Shown here piece by piece: positions 35,018 through 47,427 of a stretch of 64,000 bases of DNA. Position 1 is the stretch's first letter. Each line of letters starts with the position of its first letter. The notes under the pieces are model-generated. The model made no database searches and was not told where the DNA came from. It saw only the letters and a list, made by a program, of their open reading frames with translations. Origin of the DNA: Hermatobates lingyangjiaoensis (taxonomy: Eukaryota; Arthropoda; Insecta; Hemiptera; Hermatobatidae); the NCBI GenBank assembly GCA_026182355.1, contig JAPFBL010000117.1:1417501-1481500 (forward strand). The letters run 5' to 3'. The translations under genes were made by a program, and so were the position numbers.

Positions 35018-35475
35018 CATCTTTACAAAAACAATGCATCAAAGTTAGAGGACTAGGGAAAAAAAACAGCATGAATTCTAACCACATTTGGAAAAGCTTG
35101 TAGCATTATTATTTTATTATTAATAATTATTTTTATTTTAGGTTATATAATTATCGGGAAAAACGTATTTATATTACAATTAAAGAAAAAAAAAAATGTT
35201 TTCAGCCACTGGAAAACACAGTAAGTAAAATTAACAGCGGTTTTATATTTAAAATGTCAAAGAGTACTCTTATTATCATAATGAATCTAGTCTATAGCTA
35301 ATCGTTTCCCATATTTACAATGAATGCAATATAGGCCACAATAAAAGTGGCTCAAGGCCAACTAAACATGTAGATGTCAGTTTTCTATTGCCAGTCGTTG
35401 GTATAACAGCAGTATTTAGACTAATCACCAACCAGGTACTGCTATATTTGATATGCATAAGTATCAAAAATTTAA
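34640..35475 (+). repeat. Interspersed repeat X-Y, copy 1
   Basis: Collinear with 60152-60935 and, for its first 170 bases, with 61015-61195. Shared blocks: TTTCAATAATGATCCTAA, GTACTGGAACATA, AATCAGTTTTATT, GGCTCAAGGCCAA and CACCAACCAGGTAC-type words. It contains a (TA)n tract at about 34976-35013. Non-coding; class unknown. Confidence 0.65.
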
Positions 35476-36620
35476 TTAATTATTAAAAGTAGGGCTTGCT
35501 CATGTTTTTAGTGCAACAGGTTTCTTAAAAGCTCTATGACTTCTAGTTAAAAATGCGAAACTACAAAAGTTCATTACATTTTTATTATTACATTATTCAA
35601 TATTACATTACATTATCTTATACTATATTTATTGGATGTACCATTAAATACTGATATCTATTTTTTCCATTATTTAGCCTTCCATAAGTTCATGATAATT
35701 GCCTTACATCCTCATTTGACATGATGAAGGTTTAGATGAAAATTACTAACTGACGCCTGACTAAACATTTTGATGTAAAGATAAAGTTTATGAAAAATAT
35801 TTCCTATATAAGTATAATTGATTTCATATGTCTATATCTCTTTAAAGATTAAACTGAAAATTATATATACATAAATATTTTACAAGATTAGTGGTAAAGT
35901 AGTGGCTGATATATTTTTCTATTGAGATGTTTGATATGGTTTGTTATTCGTTTTCAAGCAGTCATGTCTATACAAGTTGTATAATAACTAGAAAACACCT
36001 GTATGGGGTCTAGTAACTTGAATTAAGCGAAAGAGATTAGGCAAATATGCTAATATTTTGTTGTCTGGTATTAAATAAGCAACAAATAAATTAAAAAAAA
36101 AAAAAGTTAGTTAGTTATTCCCCGTAAACATCACCATGTTAGGCAATAAAATCAAAAATGTCACTTGTACTTCTATCTTATCACATAAAGTAACATACAT
36201 TAGAAAAAAGAATAATATATTAAAATTAGTTGAATAAATATGAAATATATGTTAAGGTTATTAATATTAATTAATTTAATTGTGATTATTAAGCTAACTT
36301 CCCTATTTCATACATTAATAAAAAACGCCTTCCTCTGATCATTCATCGTTCATTCTCTGCAATAGTTATTTGAAATTCATTTCACTGCTGAATATATGAT
36401 ACATTTAATTCTAATTTGTCACTAGTTTGTTTGAATTATAGTTGCAATAAGAAGATAATCATTATGTGATATAAATATATTATCTTTGAAAAAATATTTC
36501 TTACTATCTTGAATGTAATATATATTGGTGTATTTTATTAACTCCAGGATAATTTACTTATTATCCAATTTACCTCTTTTTTTTGGTAGATACTCAGAAA
36601 TTACATGCCCATTTACGATT
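35476..36620. other. Upstream region of SDR gene 2
   Basis: AT-rich; no gene. A possible acceptor ending TTTTAG lies 7-8 bases before the start codon, so an upstream 5' UTR exon is possible. Confidence 0.45.
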
Positions 36621-36632
36621 TTAGAGTCAGTT

Positions 36633-37033
36633 ATGGACAAGTGGGTAGGGAAAGTAGCCATTGTGACAGGAGCCAGCTCTGGAATAGGTCACGCTACTGC
36701 ACGTCTTCTTGCAGAGTATGGACTAACAGTGGGCGCAGTAGATTGCAGGTTCAACAAACTTAAGGTAATGATGATTGTTCTTAACATCTTCGTGTGTCAC
36801 ATGGAGTAATATAAATCTGGTTTAATGGTAATAATATCTGGTTTATGCAATTTGTGTAATTATTTACGTAAGTTTGGAATTAAGAATTGATTTATTTATG
36901 AATTTATGATTTTTACTTTGCTATAACCAACGTACATTTATGATTAACGAACTTGATCTTGGAATTTTTAACAAATTTTTTGAATTTTAAACGTTTTGAA
37001 ACACTTTGAGTTTATTTTTGATTTCCTTCTGTA

Positions 37034-37107
<74 letters not shown>

Positions 37108-40100
37108 TGGTTTGGCATCTACACGCTAAACGTTCCGTTGAATAATCACAGGCTTTCTGTTGGTAAATGCAGCAGCCTCCTTGTCGCCACACTCTCCAAT
37201 TCCCACTACTTCATATTCACAGTCCCAACCATTAAAACATGTCCCTGGTAATAATAGATAAATTTCTCTAAAAGTTGTGAGAAAGCCAACTCCTAGAGCA
37301 GGCTCCTAGGAGCATGCTCTAAACTTGGCTTGAATTTAAATAATTTTTATTTGTAAATTATTTTTTTATTATTTTATCACCTAACGTTTGTATTTATCAG
37401 TTTTTTTAATTCTCTATTTCTTAATATTTTTTTATTTATACTTTCTGCTTTCTGCCCTTTTATTCCTATTTAAATTTCTTTCAATCTTGACTCCTTAGTT
37501 TTTTATGTTTTTTTTTCATTTTCTTCTTCGCATAGCACCGCTTTAGTCCTCAAACCAGAGAGTTCTTCAGTTGACTGTAATTTCCTAGTCAATGCACTTC
37601 TTGTGCTGAGGATGACTACCGTAACGGACACAATATTAAAAACAGAGTTCTAACTGTTACATTTATTTTACGTGTGACAGTTTTTTTAAGTAGTTTATAT
37701 CTATAAATAGAGTATAATATACATACTGATATATATATATATATATCAATGATCAAACCACAATAAGAAATGGGAAAACAAGACTAAGAGCAGTTGGGCT
37801 TTTGACTCTGACGAAGTCCGTTTGTTACGGTTGAAAGATCTTAGTCTTGTTTTCGCATTTCTTATTGTGGTTTGATCATTGATTGTTATTTCACTTGTTT
37901 ATGTTAAATCTTTATATATATATAACCCATTAACGCATAGAAAAGAACAGAAAAAGTCGCTTCAGAACTCACTTCATTATTTCGATATCCCTCGTCATCA
38001 GGAAGAAGTACGATGTACTAGCGTTGAGAAGCAAACTGAAACAGACCTCCATTGAAACTCGTAGAACCACACCAGTAATTAACTAATAAAGGAAAATTGA
38101 TGAGAAAATATTAAAAGACAAGGAACTTTTAAACATTATGATTGAGGCCAGACGCATACACGCACTTAATAGCCAAATATGGGCTTCTTCGGAGGCTCGT
38201 AGTGTGAGATCTACGGCACGGCAGACGTAGCAGACGTGGCAGACGTGGCAATAGCCACGGCAGACGGTGGCTATTGGCACGTATGGTGATGGGAATATGG
38301 GAGTGGCTATTGACTGAAGCTCTGTGATTGTTCATACGGAGACTAAGTTTGGTGCATACTTGGCCTACGTAGAACGAATCACACCTGGTACACTCCAAAC
38401 GGTAACACAGTTTTTGGAGGTACACGAGCAGTCAGTTGTAACAGGGGGATAGTGGGTGTATGGGGAGGGGGGGGGGGAGCTGTTAAGTGTGGTTGGGATT
38501 GATATCGGACTGGTGAGGCAACCTCGACGTCCGCACAGTTTCGCTCCCAAGGGCAAACAGTTTGCCCTTGTGGAGGTGAGCTTTCTATGCGGAAGAAAAT
38601 TGCCAAGGTTGTAAGGGCGTCTGTAGGATAGGCGTGGGGGATTAGGAAAAGTTCTGGAGGTGGCGGGGGAATGGGTTATGATCGGGAAAAGTTAATAATG
38701 ATGGTGCCTAGTCTGTGTATACCTGGGAAGTAGATGGTTATAAGGCAGGGAGAGCCAGAGGGCAGGAAGAGGAGGCTGATGTAGGATTGTGTGGGGTCGG
38801 GCAGGAACCAGTCTTCTTGTTAGGAAGGGGAGAGGGTAACCTCGCTTTACAAATTTACCTTTTTAGGCTATTGATATGAAGGTAGTTATCTTGTAGTCTG
38901 TTACAAATGCGGTGAATTCGTATGGAGAGGGATCTAGGAATGGATTTCTTAATATGGGGAGGGTGGCAGCTATTAAAGTGTAGATATAAATGGGAATAAG
39001 AGGGTTTAGAATGGACGGAAGTAATGAGAGATATTGTTGAGGGTGATATCGACATAAAGAATGGTAATGGATCTGCTGGAAATGTTATGGATAAAGAAGA
39101 TGGAGGAGCAAAAGGATTTGAAGTTGTCAATGAAGACTTCTAACTTAGAAACGCCATGGGTCCAGATAAAGAAGAGATCATCGATGAAGCGGGTGTAGAG
39201 TGAGGGAAGAAGGTGACAGGTTTGTAAGAAACTATTTTCACGGTTAGCCATGAGCAGATTGGCGAAGAAGGGAGCCATTCTAGTTCTCATGGCCGTTCCT
39301 GTGATTTACAGATAAAAGTCTTCACGAAACACAACTTGAAAGCATTGTGTTTGAGGACGAAGGAGGCTAAAGTGATAATGAAGTTAGTGGATGGTGAATG
39401 AGGGAATGGTCTGGAAGAGACGAACTAGCGCAAAGCTGTTAAGCCCTCACTGTGATCTATGACAGTGTACAGTGAGGTTATATCCATAGTTACAAGCAGG
39501 ATTGGATGAGGGGGGATTCAGGGAGGGATGCATATTTGATTTTATCTAGGAAGTGAAAGGAGTCTTTGCAGAAAGAAGGTTGACTGCTCAACTAGAGGTT
39601 GTAGAATAAAATCTACCAAGCTGAAATTCGCTCAGTGAGACAGCCGTAGCTGGAAACTATTGGTCTCCCGGGAGGTGGATAATTAGGCATTTGAAAGGGT
39701 TTGTGGATTTTGGGGAGGATGTAAAAAGTGGGACTGCGGGGAGTGATAGGTGTGAGAAGTTGAATATCGTCGTCTGTAAGTCCCTCATTGTTGGCGTGGA
39801 TGTGTAGGAGTTGAACCAACTCCTGATGTAAGTTGGATGTAGGAGCTGAAGGAAGAGGCTGGTAAAATAAGGGATCCTGCAGCTGTGCCCAGGCAAGTCG
39901 CTGATAATCATTGCAGTCCATTAGCACAACTATAGAACCCTTGTCCTCCGGCATAATGAGGAGATTTCGGTTTTTTAAGAAGTTTTTAGTGACTTTCGCT
40001 CAGCTTGGGAAAGGTTATCAGAGGGATTAAGGGATATCAAGAATTAGTGATTAAAAACTCTGTTGAGGAGTTGTGATATAAATTGTTCCAGGGGATGGGA

Positions 40101-43100
40101 AGGTAAAAGAGGTGGAGGCTCATGACTGGAGGGAGGTTTAAATTTTTGGAGAGAGTTATGCACAGTGGAGTAGACAGATGGTGGAGGGATAGTCCGAGAT
40201 TTCCAGTAATGTTGCCACCGGAGGGACCTATAGAACATCTGAACGTCCTCTAGAAGTTTTAAAGCTTGGACTTTCGGAGTGGGACAGAACGAAAGTCCCT
40301 TTAAAAGGAGGTTTCTTTCATCAGAGGTGAGGGAGTGGGTCAATCAAAAACCTCTCAATCTGGAAGGTATTTCATCTCACTTTTCTTCTCAGCCTTCAAA
40401 CTCAGAATTGGAATGAAACTATGTGGTACCATGGTGTTCAAACTTGCCTGATTATCAACCTCAATCCTTCATTCGTTTCCTTTCTCAACTATCAATCCTG
40501 CTCTATGTCACCCACCCACATACAAACAGACCTCATCAAGAAACCATCAAAAAAAGTTTTCGAAACCCTCAAAACATCTGAATCCGAAACCTCCAGACTA
40601 AATATATTCATCATCATTATATTTTACTATTATGAAGTATCTAGTGCAGTCATTATCATTGCTACAAGCTAGGTTTCTAGTTCTTTGGGTTGAATTGTGC
40701 TGGCTTTAATGATAATAATTCCTTACATATATTGGAGTAAGGTAATAAAACTAAGTTGATTTTATTTAAAAAAAAAACAGCATTATTTGGCTATCTGCTA
40801 TTGCTAAAAAATCATACTTTTTGAATTTATACAACGTAACATAATGCTCCATTTATTCAAGAGATTTTAACAGAAAAGTAAACTTCCTGTTACCATAGAT
40901 AGTGGCTTGATTTGTGCATAATACCAATATTGTATAGCGAATAGTGTGATCAGCATTGATCTAAAATTTTCAAAATAAATCATGAGCTAAAATTATCAAA
41001 CTTTGAATCAAAAGGAACCTTCTTGTTGTATCAGGAAAAAAATCATTAATTTACAGCTATTTATTTTTTTAAAATTTTTAAATTGTGTTCAGTTCAGATT
41101 TATGGCTTAAGAAACAAAATGTGTTTTTATATATATATATATATATATTACTATTCGTTATGCAATGTTGCCTAAAATTAAGATAACACATCCACATTAT
41201 AGATGACTTTTTGCATAATACATGAATTATGTCCATCAAAAGTTGTGAGATGTAGCGTGTTCAAAATATTATGGATAAAGTACACACATGCCCACACACA
41301 CACACAAACATATACAGAGATTTTACGCTCGCTCATAGGCACACAGACAGACGTACTTAATTAATGGTGAAAATAGATTAAGGGTACCTCAAAATATGCT
41401 GGTCCGTCAAACCTGAAATTTAATTTCTAAATGATTGCAATACTTCCCTTATAATATTTTAATAATAAGTAACTTATCATGATCTAGAGATATTTAAATT
41501 TTTTTGCGGTAAAAAATGAATTTTTCTATAACTTTTCCTAACTGCATCTAATGACTAGGTTCTGTACATTTGTAAAATATATATGTGAGATTTGAAAGTA
41601 ATCTTGTAAGATAGTGTTTATTTAAATATATTTAAAAAACATGATGTCTACTCTATTATAGAGTGAAATATATAACTATTTCTTTGCATAATATCGTTCT
41701 GTATAATGAAGTGTTTTCGAGTCAATGCTTGGTACCCTTCAAAGAGACATCCATAAAAATAAAAAAAAAAACCTTCTTTACTCATCATTAATTCATGTAT
41801 ATAGGACTTGCTATCATGTTGTTAAAAATAATAATTGAGAAGACTTCAATTTATTCACAGGAATTAGCGGATTCCTTTAAAGGAAAAGGGAGGATTATTG
41901 CAATAGAAGGGGATGTCAGCAGTAGCTCCTCTGTAGAACAGGTCTTTAAGAAAGTGCAAAAGGAGGTGGGCCAGCCTCGCGTTCTCATTAATAATGCAGG
42001 GACTCTCGGCAACGACACACTCCTAACAAGTAAGATCTTTCAGCTATTTTTATATTTATTTTAACATAGGATCACAGAAATGTTTTAACATATCTAACTT
42101 TATAGAATCGTATTAAATATTATTGAATGGAATATTATTATGATTGTTATACTTTCGGAAAGCACATAATTAGGTGACATTTAATGTACTAGAAGATGTA
42201 TTTTGCTAGATCTTGAGAATAATAGGCAAATTATTGCAACTAATTTCTAATCCCGTACATATTAAGTTTCTAGTTTGTCTTCAATCCAATGAATAATTTA
42301 TAAGTTATACATATGGAATATCTATAGAGTATAATACTCTATAGATAGTCTTCCTCAAATGTATGAAAAAAAATGATAGTAATAACAAAATTTTTGCTTT
42401 TACATTTAATATTCATGAATTAAATGTAAAAAGAAAATATTGGTTACAGATTGTAACTATTTCCCGTATGACAAAAGAACAAAAGAAAGTTATAAAATAT
42501 ATACGCTTCAATATACAATTATGCAAAGATTAGTATTTCTTAAAGTTAATTACAGAGAAGTATAATAATAGTAAATAGCTATCCAGCAGCAGTTCCAGCA
42601 CTTGGCGACATAAACTGAGAAGGCTAAATTGACATAGGTATTGTTTGATGAGAAAGCGTACAGAAGTGAGAGGGTACCTTACACCACCCGTGGTTCTAGG
42701 CATGCCTGACGTCGTATGCAAATAGAATTCCCTAATGGCAGACTACATTTCCTACGTTACTTAGTTCAAATCACATCCTTGCCAAATGTTATTGAAATAG
42801 CGAATAATGTTTGTCTGAGGCTATCATTATTTGAAGCTATTTATGTGCAATACTCAATTAGACGCGTGGAAGATCAAATATGGCGGAAGGATATTAGCTA
42901 AAGTCTGTGAAGCGTCTCAATATTACCTTCCAAAACAGAAGGTATAATTGATAATAACAAAAATAACAAAAAATAGCGGATAATAACAAAAAAGACACTG
43001 ATGCTTTTTTACGTGAAAGCACTTTCCCCGCATCTCAGGAGCTACAAGCTCTAGCCGAAGATAGAGACAAACAAAACCTCCGAGATACGACCGAGGTGGA

Positions 43101-46100
43101 CCACGTGGAGGCAAGCTTTCACAACCCTACATCACATAAATGAAAACTAATGTGCTAGAAAAACAAGACATACCAAATATCCTGATAAAAAAACATATGA
43201 TCACACTTCAAACCAAAAGTAAACAAACACGTAAAAGAAAACAAAAAAAAAAGGTTAATTCTTCTATATATGGTGGTCAGGTGAGACAGCACTCTTGGTG
43301 TTTTCCTGGCTCTCTCTATATTGTAGACAAACTTCAGAAATTCAGCCCTGTATTTGGTCAATGCAGTCCTGTATGTGGCCCCCACGAACATACCCGTATA
43401 ATGGTTGTGGCATCTACCACAGTAGGTTCCCTAAATATCATTCAGTCAAGCAACCACAAATCTACTTTTTACTCCATTTCTTCTACCCATCCTATGCCAT
43501 TCAACCGATTTTTAACCGGATGTCATTGACATAAAATAACAAACCAATGTATATGTCAAAATATCCTTCATTATTATTAATCCCAATTACATGGGACGTT
43601 TAATCAACTCAAAATAATACCACCATTACTCCATTATACAAATAATGGTTCTTATATCCAAGCAGATTTCATTATTTTTCTTCAAATATCTATTTACTAG
43701 CTCTTACTTATCGTATTTAGCAATTGAAGAGTTATTGTGAAAAATTAGGTGATCGGATCATTATAGCATGGTATAATGGGTTCTTTTCTTTTTTTGATTT
43801 AAAATCATACTTATTTAGAGTAAATCTGTTTTTTTTAAATTTTAACTTTGGTAGGGCTATATTAAGTGATTGAAATTGTCAAACAGAGATTAAAATATAA
43901 TGTTGATACAGAGCAATTCAATAACAACTCATTTGATCTTTGAAAAATTCATGGTTTTAACATATAAGAAATTTTTGTAATTGTACCTTTAAACATCCTG
44001 TTAAGTTATTCTGACAACCATTTTCAACATGTTATTGACTTCTGTTGAGGTTGATTAATATTTTTTGGGGTAGGGGTATGTTCATGATCATCAGTCTGTT
44101 GATTCAGTATTCTTTCCTGATTGTATGAGCTAAACAATTTTTTTTATAAATCTTCTCCATAGTTAATACTTCTCAAAATAATTTTTATTAGATATACATT
44201 TTTCAGAACAAGTTTTATGCTGTGTTTGTTTTGTGCTTCATTTGGTGATAGGATAGAAGGATAAGATATCTATTTGTTTCTCAGTGTTTCCTCCATCAAT
44301 ATGCTGAAATGCTTTCATCCTTCAATGCAATAGTGGAAGAACTTCTAACAAACCTTATAAAAAACGGTATTTTAACACCTAAGTAAAATAAATAGTTTAG
44401 AAATTAATAATTAAAAAACAATTTTGTAGTTTCAAATTTCTTTTTTAATGTGGTTTATTTGGGTTTTTTAAATTGTCAAAAAAGATTTTCCTAATAATGG
44501 CACTAAGCCACCAGTGAATTGATTAAAATACAACTATCAATGTATTTTTTTTTCATGTTATTGTAAGAAATTTTGTATTGCTGCAGAGGAAATGTAAGAA
44601 ATAATACAATAATTCTATAATCAAACTTACATAAAAAGCGCAAAAAGTTACAAATAAGAAAATACAATAGGAATTGTGATAACAAGTAAGTGGAGAACTT
44701 ACGGAAGGATTTTGCGCTTTTTATATATGTTTTATTTTTGAATGATTTCCCTGAATTATTTATGTTCCGTCTGTTTTGTTGACCTATAAAAAAGGTTTTA
44801 ATACAAACCAAAACGTTTGCAATGAAAGCTTCATTTGAAACTGAAGAAATAACCGAGTTCTGATAAAAAAATATTTATTTTGTTTCCTTTTTAACGGTCG
44901 ATACTGCTACTAATATATATATATATGTATATATATTTCTATAGGTGGGCACCAAATCTTCGTTTAAAAATGTTGAACATATCGGGATGACTGCAACTAA
45001 GCTATCAAGGCGTCTAACGATCTATCTCTCTCCGGGAGCACCAAAGGAACACAAAGAGGAAACCCACGGAAAGAAATTTACTAAGGAAATGATGACAGAA
45101 GAACCTCAATATTGCATTACAATAGTGACATAAGTCGATTAGCTATGGTATTATAGAGGCTCTTTATATCAAAGAAGGAATGCTAGTCTCAATGTCCAAT
45201 GTTCCGATCTGAATGCTATACCTAGTATCAAGAATTTTCAAAATAATTTCAAATTAATTAGAGGGACAAGATTAAGTCGGTTTAGGAATAATTGAGAGTC
45301 TATCGTCTTCTGATAGGACGTCAATTCGCCGAGTCGAGTATCCTTGCAATTGCTAACATGTTTAAACCTGCTAACTTATATTTATAATCATAAGTTTAAT
45401 CCTAAATCGTTTTAACTCTTTCATCGTTGTTTATTCCTAAATTTTCTAATATTTGGACCAAAATTTTTAAGAAAATTCTTTTCTGAGGTTGACTATTGTA
45501 TAGCCGAAAGCTTGTAAGTTAATAAATTAGTTTCCATTCGTTTAACAAGTTGTGTTTTGTTAATCTAACTTTGAATATTGTTTGTATGTTTCTGGCAAAG
45601 TTAATTTGGGAATTACACCAAACGAATAGGGAAATAATCAGAAAGTTAGAGACAGCCAGTAAAAAAGTCCTTAATGTAGAGGCTGCTACATATTTCAATT
45701 TAACATGTATATATAAAAAAGGTTAATCGACAACATCATAAAAAAAGGTGAAACAATCCATGATATTAAATAATGAAGAACAGTTCACAAGAAGGAATTT
45801 GTTAGTCATTCCATACAGTCCTTGTTTGAAAGATATGCCTTCATTTATGAAAAGGTTGGACGTTTCTGTTGTGTTTAGTAATGATGGTTACTTGTTTAAC
45901 AGACTTGTCAATATTAAGTCAAAAAGAAAGGACTGTTGTGTATGCAGGATACCATGTACTAACTGTGAAATGTCTTACATTGTACAGACGAGCAAAGGTC
46001 TTCTTACAAGGATAAAACAGCACAAATATTCCATCAGAAGAGAAGACGAAAAGAGTGCCTTGTTCATGCACATAAGAAACAGTAATCATGTGATTAACTG

Positions 46101-46721
46101 GAATGAAGCAAATGAATTAATATATGTGTCTTCAGAAAGAAGAAGAAATGTCGTGGAAAGTGCGCTCATAAAGAACTTTTATGAGAAGTTGATGAACAAT
46201 AGCCTAGGACTCTATAAATTGGATGAAGTTTTGATTAGCGTTATTTTGTCAAATAACAATCAATGATCAAACCACAATATCAAATGAAAAAAAAAGACTA
46301 GGACCTTTCAGCCGTAACAAGCATCTTCCCAGAGTCAAAAACCTGAGTTGTGTTTTTCATTTAAAATAAAATCTGACACATCAAAAGAAACTTAAGAAAG
46401 GACTCACTTTTCAATATTTTGACCGTTATGGTGGTCGTCCTCAAAACAAGAACTGGATTGACGGAGGGACGACAGTCAACAATGAAAAGAAATTTAAATA
46501 AAAAAAAATAGTAAACAGTAAAAGAATAGAAATTTAAACTTCTTTCATTCTCGTCTTCTCAGTTTATTTTCCATTTAGCCCTCTTACCAGAGAATTCTTC
46601 AGTTGACTGCCATCCGTCCGTGAATTTTCTTCTTCTTCTGAGGAACACCGTCATAACGGTCGAAATATTGAAAAGTGAGTACTTTGTTACGTTTCTTTCT
46701 ATGTGTCACACTATATTTTAC

Positions 46722-46771
<50 letters not shown>

Positions 46772-46900
46772 AGTCGCCTTTGTACCTCCGTACCTCTCCT
46801 TCTATCCTTCTATTCTCTACATGATCTCAAAATTTGGTTCGAAATATTGATCCTGTAAGTGTTCTCTTTTTTTTTATGTGTTGTCTCTTTCATATATATA

Positions 46901-46952
<52 letters not shown>

Positions 46953-47378
46953 CAGACAACAGTCGTTGCCTGCCTGCGGAGTGACTCTTTTCCATCCTCC
47001 TGATGATGAGGCCATCAAAATGTAGTACTGCGTTTCTGTTTTTTTTATAGGTTCTTTATGTTAATGAAGTTTATATAATATATATAAATCAAAATATTAA
47101 AACGGTCCAAACCGGACAGATATATAAATGAAAAAAGACAACAAATAGAAGAAGCAATAAAACTTACTGGGTCGATATTTCGAACTGAAGTTCGTCGTCA
47201 GGGAGAAGAAGGGAAGAAGAAGGGAGTCGCCCTCTGCTTGTACGAGTGGACGCACGTGCCACTTCCTCTTCCCTTCTTCTTCCCTTCTTCTCCCTGACGA
47301 CGAACTTCAGTTCGAAATATCAACCCAGTAAGTTTTCTCGCTTCTTCTATTTGTTGTCTTTTTTCATTTATATATATA

Positions 47379-47427
<49 letters not shown>

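Larger units (their letters stand above)
37930..40350 (-). mobile_element. Penelope-like element, GC-richer lineage, with family B terminus
   Basis: Minus-strand order: N-terminal region (40343-40044), RT start (39954-39613), RT palm (about 39520-39006), linker, GIY-YIG region (about 38430-38130), then a family B terminal repeat (37940-38070) with a hammerhead-like motif. Several frameshifts and stops break the ORF. Base composition is clearly richer in GC than the surrounding intron. It lies antisense inside intron 1 of SDR gene 2. Confidence 0.82.
45476..46345 (+). mobile_element. Penelope-like element with RT deleted
   Basis: A terminal region with a hammerhead relic (45475-45525: CUGAGG, GACUAU/AUAGCC, GAAAGCUU) is followed by the ORF N-terminus (about 45590-45715) and then directly by the C-terminal GIY-YIG region (45748-46266) and a degenerate family A-like arm (46255-46345). 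The whole RT is missing, so it is a non-autonomous deletion form. Confidence 0.75.
47122..47372. repeat. Near-perfect inverted pair of Penelope-type termini, family I
   Basis: Arms of about 105-110 bp at about 47122-47228 and 47262-47372, differing at only a few positions. Each carries a hammerhead-like core: 47174-47201 (minus) and 47294-47321 (plus). The spacer is about 35 bp. The right arm ends in a long (TA)n tract. Confidence 0.78.

Noticed and set aside
36968..37251. Tyr/Ile-rich reading frames on both strands (also 5903-6106, 13802-14119, 46810-46995, 47198-47605, 49482-49704, 61409-61591)
   Set aside because: They are products of (TA)n microsatellites and Penelope terminal repeats, not proteins.
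44503..44811. 102-codon minus-strand frame
   Set aside because: Low-complexity Phe/Leu/Lys/Asn composition, overlapping a short hairpin and no family resemblance.
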